Shown: positions 43,930 through 52,916 of the stretch, piece by piece | Position numbering within the stretch: position 1 is the stretch's first letter | Layout of the letters: the number at the start of each line of letters is the position of its first letter | DNA from: Arthrobacter sp. NicSoilB8 | GTDB taxonomy: Bacteria > Actinomycetota > Actinomycetes > Actinomycetales > Micrococcaceae | Assembly (NCBI RefSeq): GCF_019977355.1 | Contig: NZ_AP024655.1 | Location: forward strand, 3,224,001-3,288,000 | Reading direction: 5' to 3' | DNA length: 64,000 bases | Notes under the pieces: model-generated | Database searches by the model: none | The model's input: the letters and a program-made list of their open reading frames with translations, nothing else | Told to the model about the DNA's origin: nothing | Translations under genes and position numbers: made by a program

Positions 43930-44287
43930 GTTTTCCTTTGCCTTTGCCGGAACCACTCCCGTTGCCGCCGGTGGCTTTTTCCACCGTCGCCCAGAGGCCG
44001 TAGCCATGCATGGCGACGGCGTGCTGTTCCACCTGTTCCTTGCTCCCGTGCGCCACGATCGAGCGGCCCTTTTTGTGGACCTCCATCATGAGCTTGTTGG
44101 CCTTGGTCTCCGAGTATCCGAAGTAGCTGCGGAACACGTAGCTCACGTAGCTCATCAGATTCACGGGATCGTTCCAGATCACGAGGTTCCAGGGGATGTC
44201 CGGGGCGGTCAGGACGTCGGTGGACGTCGCTGTTCCTGTCTGGGTGCTCTCCCGTGTGTCCGGGCCGAGGGCAACGCTGAGGGTCAT
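43922..44287 (-). CDS. clpS: ClpS, adaptor for ClpAP/ClpCP protease
   Basis: 121 residues. N-degron adaptor core at about 30-105: WNLVIWNDPVNLMSYVSYVF with the Asn-Asp pair that grips the N-terminal residue, and VHKKGRSIVAHGSKEQVEQHA. A Gly/Ser/Lys-rich tail follows. ClpS delivers substrates with destabilising N-termini. Upstream of DUF2017 in the same transcript, divergent from pncB. Confidence 0.93.
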   Translation of the reverse strand: MTLSVALGPDTRESTQTGTATSTDVLTAPDIPWNLVIWNDPVNLMSYVSYVFRSYFGYSETKANKLMMEVHKKGRSIVAHGSKEQVEQHAVAMHGYGLWATVEKATGGNGSGSGKGKGKRG

Positions 44288-44324
44288 CTGTCCATTCTAT
44301 GGGGATGCACACTAGAGTGAATTT

Positions 44325-45653
44325 GTGAGTACCTCAGCAGGCTGGGACCGTCCCCGCACGTCCCTGTATACCGATCACTACGAACTGACGATGCTGCAGG
44401 GTGCTTTGCAGTCCGGCGCGGCGCACCGGAAATCCGTCTTCGAGGCCTTCGCCCGGCGGCTGCCGGACGGTCGCCGCTACGGGATCGTGGCGGGCACGGG
44501 CCGCCTGCTGGAGGGGATCGCGAACTTCCGCTTCGGCGAACCGGAACTGGACTTCCTGCGCCGCACCAAGGTGGTCAACGACCAGACGCTGGAATACCTG
44601 GCCGGATACAGCTTCTCCGGCGACATTTGGGGGTATCCGGAGGGCGAGGCGTATTTCCCGAACTCCCCCGTGTTGATCGTGGAGTCCACGTTCGCCGAGG
44701 CCTGCATCCTGGAGACGTATCTGCTCTCCGTCCTCAACCATGACTGTGCGATCGCCTCAGCCGCCTCCCGGATGATCTCCGCGGCCGGCACCCGCCCGTG
44801 CATCGAGATGGGGTCGCGCCGGACGCACGAGGAGGCCGCGGCCGCCGCGGCGCGGGCCGCGGTGATTGCCGGGTTCGACAGCACCTCCAACCTGGAGGCC
44901 GGATTGCGCTACGGGCTGAAGACGGTGGGCACCGCCGCCCATTCCTTCACCCTCCTGCACGACACCGAACGCGAGGCCTTCGAGGCCCAGATTGCCGCTT
45001 TCGGACCGGAAACCTCGCTCCTGGTCGACACGTACGACGTCGAAGCGGCCGTCCGCACCGCCGTCGACCTAGCCGGGGACCGGCTGGGCGCCGTCCGGCT
45101 GGACTCCGGAGACCTCGTGGCCCAGGCCCAGTGGGTCCGGCAGTTGCTCGACGACCTTGGCAACGACCACACCAAGATCGTGGTGACCTCCGATCTCGAC
45201 GAATTCGCCATCGCGGCCCTGCAGTCCGCCCCGGTGGACTCCTACGGCGTGGGCACGTCCCTCGTGACCGGTTCCGGCGCCCCGACGGCAAGCATGGTCT
45301 ACAAGCTCGTCAGCCGGACTGACGACGCGGGCGATTTCATCTCCGTCGCCAAAGCCGCCAAGAACAAGGCCAGCAAAGGCGGGCGGAAGTACGCGCTGCG
45401 CAAGCTCGACGAGCGCGGGACCGCCACCCAGGAAATCGTGGGCGTCGGCCATCACCCGGAGGACGACGGCAACGACCGCCCGCTGCTGCAGCAGTTCGTC
45501 AAGAACGGCGAGCTCCTGCCCGGGTGGACCGGCCCGGAGGGGGTCCAGCGCGCCCGCCGGCGCCACGCGGAGACCATGAAGGAGCTCCCCGCGGTCGTCA
45601 ACCGGCTGCAGCGCGGCGAGGCTGCCATCCCCACCATCTACGAGGAGGACTGA
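44325..45653 (+). CDS. pncB: Nicotinate phosphoribosyltransferase
   Basis: 442 residues. Salvages nicotinate to nicotinate mononucleotide with PRPP. The N-terminal LYTDHYELTMLQGAL and the ARRLPDGRRYGIVAG segment, FIEMGSRRTHEE-like phosphate region (CIEMGSRRTHEEAA) and VRLDSGDLVAQAQWVR mark the family. GTG start 44325 follows a TAGAGT hexamer by 6 nt, so the message is probably leaderless. Forms an NAD salvage operon with pncA; no NrtR box is seen here. Confidence 0.93.
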   Translation: MSTSAGWDRPRTSLYTDHYELTMLQGALQSGAAHRKSVFEAFARRLPDGRRYGIVAGTGRLLEGIANFRFGEPELDFLRRTKVVNDQTLEYLAGYSFSGDIWGYPEGEAYFPNSPVLIVESTFAEACILETYLLSVLNHDCAIASAASRMISAAGTRPCIEMGSRRTHEEAAAAAARAAVIAGFDSTSNLEAGLRYGLKTVGTAAHSFTLLHDTEREAFEAQIAAFGPETSLLVDTYDVEAAVRTAVDLAGDRLGAVRLDSGDLVAQAQWVRQLLDDLGNDHTKIVVTSDLDEFAIAALQSAPVDSYGVGTSLVTGSGAPTASMVYKLVSRTDDAGDFISVAKAAKNKASKGGRKYALRKLDERGTATQEIVGVGHHPEDDGNDRPLLQQFVKNGELLPGWTGPEGVQRARRRHAETMKELPAVVNRLQRGEAAIPTIYEED

Positions 45654-46307
45654 ATGTCCCGCGCCCTGATCATCGTCGACGTCCAAAACGATTTCTGCGA
45701 GGGAGGTGCCCTGCCCGTCGAAGGCGGCGCTAACCTCGCCGGCGAGATCAGCGAGTACGTTGACGCGCACCACGGCCAGTTCGACCACATCGTGGCCACC
45801 CAGGACTGGCACATCGACCCGGGGGCGCATTTCGCGGAGGAACCTGACTTCGTGGACAGCTGGCCGCCGCACTGCGTGGCGGGCACCCGCGGGGCCGAAC
45901 TGCACCCCGACCTCGATCCGGAGTACATCCAGGCGTACTTCCGCAAGGGCCAGTTCGCCGCGGCGTACTCCGGCTTTGAAGGGCTCCTGGCCCCCGACGA
46001 GGACGTCCCCACCGGGGACCGGAAGCCCGGCGCCATGCCCGTCTCCGGGTCCGGCACCGAGGATGAAGAGGGCGTCGTCTCCGCGGGCGAGGATGCGATC
46101 GGGCTGGACGACTGGCTGCAGAGTCACGACGTCGAAGATATCGTGGTGGTGGGGATCGCCACGGACTACTGCGTCAAGGCGACCGCCCTGGACGCCGTCC
46201 AGGCCGGTTACTCCGTCACGGTGCTGCGCGGCCTCACCGTCGGAATCGCCGAAGACCTCGAGGACGCCGTGGCCGAGATGGAGCTTGGCGGCGTCGATGT
46301 CCTCTGA
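45654..46307 (+). CDS. pncA: Nicotinamidase / isochorismatase family hydrolase
   Basis: 217 residues. Converts nicotinamide to nicotinate, the substrate of the gene just upstream. Catalytic triad D9 (IIVDVQNDF), K98 (YFRKGQF) and C173 (TDYCVKATA); metal ligands D51, H53 and H59 in DWHIDPGAHF. A long acidic insert (about 112-150) precedes the Cys. ATG directly follows the pncB stop (TGAATG). Good functional pairing supports PncA over other isochorismatases. Confidence 0.9.
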   Translation: MSRALIIVDVQNDFCEGGALPVEGGANLAGEISEYVDAHHGQFDHIVATQDWHIDPGAHFAEEPDFVDSWPPHCVAGTRGAELHPDLDPEYIQAYFRKGQFAAAYSGFEGLLAPDEDVPTGDRKPGAMPVSGSGTEDEEGVVSAGEDAIGLDDWLQSHDVEDIVVVGIATDYCVKATALDAVQAGYSVTVLRGLTVGIAEDLEDAVAEMELGGVDVL

Positions 46308-46421
46308 GCCGATGTCCCCTGGGCCGATATCCTGTGGGCCGGCCGCCGCAGTAGACTCGAAATCCTTGCCATATCGCCAGTCTTACCCTATTGACCGACC
46401 CGTAGAACCCCGGAGTACACC

Positions 46422-46772
46422 ATGAAGAAGACCCTGACCGTTCTCGTTGCCGCCGGCGCGCTGCTCGCCGCGGCCGGCTGCTCAGCCACCCCGCAGCTGA
46501 CCAATGAGGAAACCTGCGCCCGGGTCAAGACTGTGGTCTCCGCCCAGTCGGCCACGTCCGACAAGGCCGGCATGACCAGGGTCGCCAACCAGCTGCGGCC
46601 CATCAAGGCATCGGCGTCCGAGGACCTCCGCGCTCCGCTGCAGACCATCATCGAGTACTTCGACGAATCGGCCAAGCCCTCCCCGGACACCGCCAAGCTT
46701 GAGAACATGAAGGCCGGCTACACCCAGGCAGGCCAGACCTACGGCCAGATCTGCGGCGCCGGCGGCCAGTAA
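46422..46772 (+). CDS. Small lipoprotein
   Basis: 116 residues with a classical signal: MKKTLTVLVAAGALLAAAGC, lipobox AAGC with Cys20. The mature part is a short helical domain with two further cysteines (EETCARV and GQICGAG) that could form a disulfide. No family is recognised. It follows pncA but with a 114-nt gap, so probably has its own promoter. A terminator-like hairpin is downstream. Confidence 0.75.
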   Translation: MKKTLTVLVAAGALLAAAGCSATPQLTNEETCARVKTVVSAQSATSDKAGMTRVANQLRPIKASASEDLRAPLQTIIEYFDESAKPSPDTAKLENMKAGYTQAGQTYGQICGAGGQ

Positions 46773-46839
46773 CCGCAGCCCGGCGCGCAAAGAGGCATGG
46801 AAGCGCATGGAAGCGCATGAAGCCGCGTAATGGTGCATG

Positions 46840-46883
46840 AAAGGGAAGGGACCAGGCGACACAGCCTGGTCCCTTCCCTTTCG
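46840..46883. terminator. Terminator-like hairpin between lipoprotein and helicase genes
   Basis: Perfect 19-bp arms (46840-46858 and 46865-46883, GAAAGGGAAGGGACCAGGC and complement) with a 6-nt loop. It separates convergent genes. A/T at the stem base (TTTC) is the only U-like tract. Confidence 0.75.
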
Positions 46884-46908
46884 CATTCGTGGCCCCGGCC
46901 ACCGGCGG

Positions 46909-47006
46909 CTCTGTTGCTGCACTGCCGTGTTGCTGCACTGCTCTGCTGCTGCACTGACTCTGCTGCTGCACTGCTCTGCTGCTGCACTGCTCTGCTGCTG
47001 CACTGC
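46909..47006. repeat. 16-17-bp tandem repeat, six units, beside the helicase 3' end
   Basis: About six units of CTCTGCTGCTGCACTG (one 17-mer) run up to within 8 nt of the helicase stop. Unit boundaries were counted by eye and may shift by one base. Confidence 0.8.
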
Positions 47007-47013
47007 CGTGGTG

Positions 47014-48795
47014 CTACTTCCGCCCGATGAACCAGTCCTGCAGCTTCCGCAGACGGGTCTGCAGCTGCTCCTCGTTGGCCTGTGCGACGGCCGGGCCGCC
47101 GCAGACGGTGCGGAGTTTGGTGTGGATGACGCCGTGCGGGGTCCCCGTCCGGGCTGACCACGCCGCGACGTTCTTGGCCAGCTCGGTGCGCAGGTCCATG
47201 AGCATCCGGTGGTCGGGCACGGCCGGGGCCGCCGTCCCGGGTGCGGCCGGGGCGCGCTTGTTCTTCCGGTTCAGCTGCTCGTGCTGGCGCTGGCGCAGCA
47301 GCGTGCCGACCTGCTCGGCGTCGAGCAGTCCGGGGATGCCGAGGAAGTCCAGTTCGTCCTCCGAGCCCACCTCGCCGCCGGTGCCGAACTCGCCGCCGTC
47401 AAAGAGCACGCGGTCAAAGGAGGCCTGCGAGTCGAGGGCCTCGAACTTGCCCTTCATCAGGGAGTCGGAGGCCTTCTCCTCGCGGTTCGCCTCGTCCATG
47501 AGCGAGTCCTCGGGGTTGAACAGGCCGTCGCCGTCTTCCTTCTCCGGCCGGTCCAGGGCGTGGTCGCGCTCGGCCTCCATGGAGTTGGCCAGCGCCATCA
47601 GCTGCGGCACCGAGGGCAGGAAGACCGACGCCGTCTCGCCGCGCTTGCGGGCACGCACGAAGCGGCCCACGGCCTGGGCGAAGAACAGCGGGGTGGAGGT
47701 CGAGGTCGCGTAGACGCCGACGGACAGCCGAGGAACGTCCACCCCCTCGGAGACCATCCGCACCGCCACCATCCAGCGCTTGTCGCCGGCGGAGAACTCC
47801 TCGATCTTGCTGGAGGCCTTGGCGTCGTCGGAAAGGATGACCGTGGGTGATTCGCCGGTGATCTTCTTCAACTGGCCGGCGTAGGCGCGGGCGCCCTCAT
47901 GGTCGGTGGCAATGACCAGGCCGCCGGCGTCCGGGACGCTGCGCCGCACCTCGCTGAGACGTTTGTCCGCTCCGGCGAGGACCGCGGGGATCCATTCGCC
48001 GGCCGGGTTCAGGGCCGTCCGCCAGGCCTGCGAGGTGACGTCCTTCGTGACGGCGGACTCGCCGAGGGAGGCAGCCATTTCATCGCCCGCGCTCGTGCGC
48101 CAGCGCATCTGGCCGGAATAGGCCATGAACATGACAGGACGGACCACGTGGTCCCGCAGGGCCTTGCCGTAGCCGTAGGTGTAGTCGGCCTTGGAGCGCC
48201 GGATCCCGTCCCGGTCCTCCGCGTACTCCACGAAGGGAATGGGCGAGGTGTCGGAGCGGAACGGGGTGCCTGTCAGGGACAGCCGGCGGGCCGCGGGGTC
48301 GAACGCCTCGCGGAGGCCGTCGCCCCAGGACAGCGCCTCGCCGCCGTGGTGGATTTCGTCGAGGATCACGAGCGTGCGTGCGGCCTCGGTCTTGGCCCGG
48401 TGCAGCATGGGCTTGCTGGCCACCTGTGCGTAGGTGACGGCGACGCCGATGAAGCCGCGGCCGTGCTGGCCGTCGGCATTCTTGAAGTTGGGATCGATCG
48501 CGATGCCCACCTTGGCGGCGGCGTCGGCCCACTGGCGCTTCAGGTGGTCGGTGGGCGCCACGATGGTCACGCGGTTCACCACGCCGGAATCGATGAGCAT
48601 GGATGCCACCCGCAGGGCGAAGGTGGTCTTGCCGGCGCCGGGGGTTGCGACGGCGAGGAAGTCCTTGGGATGGGTGCTGAAGTAGCTGTCCAGCGCCTCC
48701 TGCTGCCAGGCGCGCAGTTTCGGGGCGGTGCCCCAGGCGGCCCGCTCGGGATACGCGGGGGGAAGCGTGGGTCCGCCGAAGAGTGTCTCTGTCAC
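47014..48795 (-). CDS. DEAD/DEAH-box helicase (superfamily 2)
   Basis: 593 residues. Motif I GAGKTT near residue 52, motif II DEIHH (a DExH box), motif III SLTGTPFRS, then helicase C-terminal motifs with EGVDVP (V) and QAVGRFVRARK (VI). This is the RecQ/UvrB-like single-gene actinobacterial helicase; substrate unknown. The GTG at 48795 (MTETLFGG) is chosen because GGAGGG lies 7 nt upstream; an in-frame ATG at 48810 would put that sequence inside the coding region. An acidic region (about 420-460) is probably disordered. Confidence 0.85.
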   Translation of the reverse strand: MTETLFGGPTLPPAYPERAAWGTAPKLRAWQQEALDSYFSTHPKDFLAVATPGAGKTTFALRVASMLIDSGVVNRVTIVAPTDHLKRQWADAAAKVGIAIDPNFKNADGQHGRGFIGVAVTYAQVASKPMLHRAKTEAARTLVILDEIHHGGEALSWGDGLREAFDPAARRLSLTGTPFRSDTSPIPFVEYAEDRDGIRRSKADYTYGYGKALRDHVVRPVMFMAYSGQMRWRTSAGDEMAASLGESAVTKDVTSQAWRTALNPAGEWIPAVLAGADKRLSEVRRSVPDAGGLVIATDHEGARAYAGQLKKITGESPTVILSDDAKASSKIEEFSAGDKRWMVAVRMVSEGVDVPRLSVGVYATSTSTPLFFAQAVGRFVRARKRGETASVFLPSVPQLMALANSMEAERDHALDRPEKEDGDGLFNPEDSLMDEANREEKASDSLMKGKFEALDSQASFDRVLFDGGEFGTGGEVGSEDELDFLGIPGLLDAEQVGTLLRQRQHEQLNRKNKRAPAAPGTAAPAVPDHRMLMDLRTELAKNVAAWSARTGTPHGVIHTKLRTVCGGPAVAQANEEQLQTRLRKLQDWFIGRK

Positions 48796-49157
48796 CGGGG
48801 CGCCCTCCATCCGCGCATGGCTGCAGCCGACGGAGAAACCCAAATAAGCACAAAAACACCAATCTTTTCGGATGGACCGTAAGGTACGAAAACCGGACAG
48901 CGTGGACCGGAAAGCAGGAGAACAGAAAACAGGACAACGGCGCGCAATGGCTCACCGCCATCAAAAGACACCGCGTTCAAGCAGACACCGCGTACAGACA
49001 GACACCGCGTACAAACAGACACAGTACCAAGGCGTGATGAACGGACGCCGGGACCGGGCACGATCGAAGGAGGCACCGGGAGACGCCATTGACAGGCGGC
49101 ATCACCTGGCGCCGCCGGGGAACGGCTAACGGGTCCCGTGCGGGCCGTTACGCGCCG
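48796..49157. other. 362-nt gap between helicase and DUF3039 genes
   Basis: No coding frame with a typical start and codon use is seen. The first 100 nt are A-rich (AAATAAGCACAAAAACACC), which is unusual here and fits a promoter for the helicase gene. The middle is occupied by 17-bp tandem repeats. The end near DUF3039 shows nothing. Confidence 0.5.
48967..49028. repeat. 17-bp tandem repeat, 3.6 units, intergenic
   Basis: GACACCGCGTTCAAGCA, GACACCGCGTACAGACA, GACACCGCGTACAAACA and a partial GACACAGTACC follow one another without spacers. A CRISPR array would have unique spacers, so it is not one. Confidence 0.85.
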
Positions 49158-49475
49158 TTACTTATCGCCGGAGCCCTTGCCGCCGTCGTTCCCGGGACGC
49201 AGGCCCTCGTACACTTCCTTGCACTCGGGGCAGACGGGGAACTTCTGCGGGTCCCGGCCCGGCGTCCAGACCTTGCCGCAAAGGGCGATGACGGGTTCAC
49301 CTGTCAGCGCGGATTCCATGATCTTTTCCTTGCGCACGTAGTGCGAGAAGCGCTCCCGGTCACCGGGTTCCACTTCCTGGCGCAGTTCCTCGCGCTCGAT
49401 CGTGGCCGTTGACGTCCCGGCTCCGGAGAGCTCGCGCATCGGGTCGTTTTCGAGAGGATCGGTCATGCTAGTCAT
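49158..49475 (-). CDS. DUF3039 zinc-ribbon protein
   Basis: 105 residues. The C-terminal part holds ALCGKVWTPGRDPQKFPVCPECKEVYEG, a zinc ribbon with Cys pattern C-x15-C-x2-C, characteristic of DUF3039. The N-terminus is acidic. ATG 49475 is 7 nt after a TAAGAT hexamer, so translation is probably leaderless; ATGs at 49484 and 49466 are alternatives. DUF3039 commonly sits next to a helicase in actinobacteria, as here. Function unknown. Confidence 0.82.
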   Translation of the reverse strand: MTSMTDPLENDPMRELSGAGTSTATIEREELRQEVEPGDRERFSHYVRKEKIMESALTGEPVIALCGKVWTPGRDPQKFPVCPECKEVYEGLRPGNDGGKGSGDK

Positions 49476-49535
49476 GACACCCATCTTAGCCGTTGGAAGC
49501 GTGCCGCCGGACCCGCCGGACGCCAAGGGCCGTGT

Positions 49536-50318
49536 CTACAGGCCCTGCCAGGCGGGTTTGTGGTCGTAGCTGTGGCGGTAGTAATCGGCCAGCCGGAGCG
49601 AGGACGCCGCCGCCTCGTCGACGAGGATTGTGGCGTGCGGGTGCAGCTGCAGCACGGAGGCGGCACAGATGGCGGCGACAGGGCCCTCCGCGAGGTCCCT
49701 CACTGCTTGGGCCTTCTGCGCGCCGGTGGCGACAAGGATGACGTGGCGGGCGTCCAGGATGGTGCCCAGGCCCTGGGTCAGGACGTGGTGGGGCACCTCG
49801 GCCAGGCTGCCGAAAAACCGTGCGTTGTCCCGGCGTGTCTGCTCGATCAGGGTCTTGATCCGAGTCCGGGAAGCCAGTGACGAGCCAGGTTCGTTGAATC
49901 CGATATGGCCGTCCGTTCCGACGCCGAGGAGCTGCAGGTCCACTCCCCCGGCGTCGCGGATGGCGTCTTCATACCCTTGGCAGGCCGCGGGAATATCGGC
50001 TGCCGCGCCGTCGGGCACGTGGACGTTGGCCGGATCAATGTTCACCCGCGCGGTGAATTCGCGCGCGATCACCTCGCTGTAGGACTGGGGGTGGCCCGCC
50101 CGGAGTCCCACGTACTCGTCCAGGGCGAACGCCCTGGCCCTGCTGAAGTCGAGTCCGTCGCGCTCGTGCCGCAGGGCCAGCTCCGCATAGATGGGCGACG
50201 GTGTGGAACCCGTCGCCAGGCCCAGGACGGCGTCGGGCTTGCGGCGCAGCAGGGCCTCCACCGCATCCGCCGCCAGGGCTGCGATCTGCTTGCTGCCGTG
50301 AAGAATGACAACTTCCAT
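49536..50318 (-). CDS. nagB: Glucosamine-6-phosphate deaminase
   Basis: 260 residues, full length. Turns glucosamine-6-phosphate into fructose-6-phosphate plus ammonia. Sequence motifs: GLATGSTPSPIY, ALDEYVGL with the catalytic Asp-Glu, LGVGTDGHIGFNEPGSS with Asp-Gly-His and FNEP, and the His-rich tail. ATG 50318 preceded by AAAGGCAGGGA; the open frame before it is unlike the family. No other amino-sugar gene lies near. Confidence 0.92.
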   Translation of the reverse strand: MEVVILHGSKQIAALAADAVEALLRRKPDAVLGLATGSTPSPIYAELALRHERDGLDFSRARAFALDEYVGLRAGHPQSYSEVIAREFTARVNIDPANVHVPDGAAADIPAACQGYEDAIRDAGGVDLQLLGVGTDGHIGFNEPGSSLASRTRIKTLIEQTRRDNARFFGSLAEVPHHVLTQGLGTILDARHVILVATGAQKAQAVRDLAEGPVAAICAASVLQLHPHATILVDEAAASSLRLADYYRHSYDHKPAWQGL

Positions 50319-50379
50319 GGTCCCTGCCTTTACCTGGCTTACCTGGCGTTCGGGATTGCGCACTCCCAGCATGCACCCG

Positions 50380-51951
50380 TCAGCGGTTGACTGCCAGTTG
50401 TGCCAGCAGCTCGGGCGCCCGCCGGTCGAGCCACGCCCCGCCCACACGGACACCGGCGGCGAAGAGCGCGAGGCCCAGCGCGGGGCCAAGGGCCAGGGTG
50501 ATCCAGCCCGGCACGGGGTTGCCGGTCATGAACTGCGCGGCCACGAGCGCCGCTTCGGGCGCCACGAGGACCATGAGGACGGCCATGCCGCCCAATTGCA
50601 CGGCGAGGGTCTGGGCCACGTTGCCCGGCGGCTTCTTGAACGGGCTGTCTCCCGGCAGCGGCACGCTCACGGTGTAGCGAGCCGAGATCACCGAGGCCAG
50701 GCCCAGGCCGCTGAACAGGACGCCGAGCGAGAGCCCGAGGACCGCGGGCAGCTTGTCCCAGTCCCGCGTGACGAAGAACGGGCCCGTACTGAAGATGAGC
50801 ACCACGGGCAGCGCGAAGCTCAGGCAGGCCAACGCCCGGCCGAGCCGGTCGTCCGCGCCGCGCACGCCGGTGGCGACGTGCAGGGCGAACGCGGTGCTGT
50901 CATAGGAGACGTCGGTGGAGATGGACCAGGCCAGCAGGAAGGCCGTCAGCGGGCCCACAAACTGGAACGGGCCGTAGAACCCGCTCTGGCTGCCCTGGAA
51001 AAGGAACAGGACGGGCAGGAGCGGAACCACCACGAGCGCGCCCGTGTAGCGGGGATCGCGCAGCCAGTAGTACAGCGACCTCGCCGCAACAGCCGCGGCC
51101 GGCGTCGCGGGGAACACCCCGAACAATCCGGCGCCGCCGGAGCGCCGCTTGGACGTTCCGGCGAAGGGCGGGCTCACCAGGGCCCGCTGCAGCAGCAGCT
51201 TCCACGCCAGGGCGAGTCCCGCCAGCGTCGCCGCCGCGATGAGGAATTTCGCGGCCGCGGCCGCGTAGTTGCCGGCGGCGAGCTCCCCGCCGAGCGCGAA
51301 GGCCGCACCGGCGGGTGTCCAGGACAGGGCCCGTGCCAGGGCGGCCGGGAAATCGCCCGAACCGGAGATTCCCCGCGCGATGCCCGCCACGATGGGGCCC
51401 GTGAGCACCAGCGGGATGAGGAAGGCGACGGCGCTGATGTCCTTGAAGCGCCGGGAGCTCGCCAGGCCCGCCGTTGCCGTGGTCACCACCTTGGACAGCA
51501 CCACGCAGCTCAGCACACCCAGGACCGCACCCGCGAAGGCGCCGGCCGCGGCGGGCACGCTGCGGGACCAGGTGCCCACCGTGGCGAGCGCCACGAGCGT
51601 GGTTGCCAGGCCCGGGATGCCGATCAGGCCGCCGAGCGCCAGCCCGGCCAGCAGCTGCGGCATGGGCACGGCGAAGGTGGTGAAGCGGGCGGGGTCCAGG
51701 GTCATGTCCGCGGCGGAGACCGCGACCGGGATGACGGCCCAGCCCAGAAGGGCCGCGGCGCCGCCCAGGACCACCACGGTCTGGGCAAGTTCAATTTCCT
51801 GGCCGCGGAGGAAGAACAGTCCGGCCACAAAGATCCCGACGATGCCCAGGGCGTAGAGGGCGCCGATGCCCAGTCCCACCAGCTGCCAGGGGCTGCGCCG
51901 GACGCTGTTGCGCAGCAGGGTCAGCTTGAGCCTCAGAAGGTGCGCAACCAT
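50380..51951 (-). CDS. ABC transporter permease (multi-helix, exporter type)
   Basis: 523-residue membrane protein with about 12 helices and cytosolic loops near 255-275 (basic) and 340-350. It overlaps the ATPase gene by 19 nt, so the two form one transporter. Similar proteins are found with ABC-2 type ATPases in actinobacteria; substrate cannot be read. The C-terminus ends near the nagB start but on the same strand, with 61 nt between. Confidence 0.8.
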   Translation of the reverse strand: MVAHLLRLKLTLLRNSVRRSPWQLVGLGIGALYALGIVGIFVAGLFFLRGQEIELAQTVVVLGGAAALLGWAVIPVAVSAADMTLDPARFTTFAVPMPQLLAGLALGGLIGIPGLATTLVALATVGTWSRSVPAAAGAFAGAVLGVLSCVVLSKVVTTATAGLASSRRFKDISAVAFLIPLVLTGPIVAGIARGISGSGDFPAALARALSWTPAGAAFALGGELAAGNYAAAAAKFLIAAATLAGLALAWKLLLQRALVSPPFAGTSKRRSGGAGLFGVFPATPAAAVAARSLYYWLRDPRYTGALVVVPLLPVLFLFQGSQSGFYGPFQFVGPLTAFLLAWSISTDVSYDSTAFALHVATGVRGADDRLGRALACLSFALPVVLIFSTGPFFVTRDWDKLPAVLGLSLGVLFSGLGLASVISARYTVSVPLPGDSPFKKPPGNVAQTLAVQLGGMAVLMVLVAPEAALVAAQFMTGNPVPGWITLALGPALGLALFAAGVRVGGAWLDRRAPELLAQLAVNR

Positions 51952-52817
51952 TCCAGTCCTTCCGTGTGGCTCCTGCCGCCGACGAGCTGCACGAAGCGGT
52001 CCTCGAGGCTTGCCCCGGCACGGACGTCCTCCACTGTGCCGGCGGCCAGGAGCCGGCCGCCGGCGACGACGGCGACGTGGTCACACATGCGCTGCACAAG
52101 GTCCATGACGTGGCTTGAGACGATGACGGTTCCGCCCGAGGACACGTAGCGGTCCAGAATGTCGCGGATGTTCGCCGCGGAGATGGGGTCCACGGATTCG
52201 AACGGCTCGTCGAGGACCAGGAGCCGCGGCGCGTGGATCAGCGCCGAGGCCAGCGCGATCTTCTTCGTCATGCCGGCGGAGTAGTCCACCACCAGGGTGC
52301 CGGCATCGTTGGCCAGGTCCAGGGCCGCGAGCAGCTCCACGACGCGCGAGGCCACGATGTCCCGGTCCATCCCGCGCAGCAGGCCGGCGTACGTGACGAG
52401 CTGCTCGCCGCTCAGGCGGTCGAACAGCCGGACGCCGTCGGGCAGGATCCCCATCAGCTTTTTGGCCTCCAGCGGATGCTGCCAGACGTCGACGCCGTGG
52501 ACCAGGGCGGTCCCAAAATCGGGGCGCAGCAGGCCCGTCGCCATGGACAGCGTGGTGGTTTTGCCGGCGCCGTTAGGGCCCACCACACCGTAAAATGACC
52601 CGGCCGGGACGTCCAGGCTGATGCCGTCGACGGCGATTTTGTCACCGAAGCGCTTGGCGAGCCCGAGCAGGGACAGGGCAGGCACCTGCAGGGCAGGCGC
52701 CTGCGGCGCGGACGCGCCGTGCGGGGCTGGCGCTCCCGGCTGGGCAGGCTGTCCCTGCTGGGCAAGCTGTTCCTGCTGGGCAAGTTGTTCCTGCTGGGCG
52801 GGGGGTTGGAAAGTCAT
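51933..52817 (-). CDS. ABC transporter ATP-binding protein
   Basis: 294 residues. Walker A GPNGAGKTTT at 80-89, Walker B LLVLDEP near 205, and a non-standard signature YSAGMTKK in place of LSGGQ, as seen in ABC-2 exporters of the CcmA type. The first 45 residues are Gln/Ala/Pro-rich with a repeated EQLAQQ and are not conserved. Partner of the permease downstream. Confidence 0.9.
   Translation of the reverse strand: MTFQPPAQQEQLAQQEQLAQQGQPAQPGAPAPHGASAPQAPALQVPALSLLGLAKRFGDKIAVDGISLDVPAGSFYGVVGPNGAGKTTTLSMATGLLRPDFGTALVHGVDVWQHPLEAKKLMGILPDGVRLFDRLSGEQLVTYAGLLRGMDRDIVASRVVELLAALDLANDAGTLVVDYSAGMTKKIALASALIHAPRLLVLDEPFESVDPISAANIRDILDRYVSSGGTVIVSSHVMDLVQRMCDHVAVVAGGRLLAAGTVEDVRAGASLEDRFVQLVGGRSHTEGLEWLRTF
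52737..52800 (-). repeat. 18-bp tandem repeat at the ABC ATPase N-terminus
   Basis: CTGCTGGGCAAGCTGTTC and near-copies at 52755 and 52773, with partial units on either side (52737 and 52791), encode repeated EQLAQQ. Period of 18 keeps the frame. Confidence 0.85.
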
Positions 52818-52916
52818 GACGCTAGACTAACCGGCCCCGGCCGCGAAAAGGGTCGTCCGCAAGGGGTAGGTTTGCACCGCACCTGCCCGGCGCGAGGGGT
52901 GCCGGAAGGGGGTGTC

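Noticed and set aside
48967..49028. Possible CRISPR array in the helicase-DUF3039 gap
   Set aside because: Units of 17 bp are head-to-tail with no spacers, and no cas genes are present.
47014..49475. Helicase plus DUF3039 as a phage-defence module
   Set aside because: This gene pair is a common core neighbourhood in actinobacteria; no nuclease, methylase or mobile-element marks are nearby.
50305..52149. 614-codon open frame on the plus strand opposite the ABC permease
   Set aside because: Translation is His/Gln/Arg/Gly-rich with no domain, and the minus strand has a well-formed membrane protein and ATPase pair.
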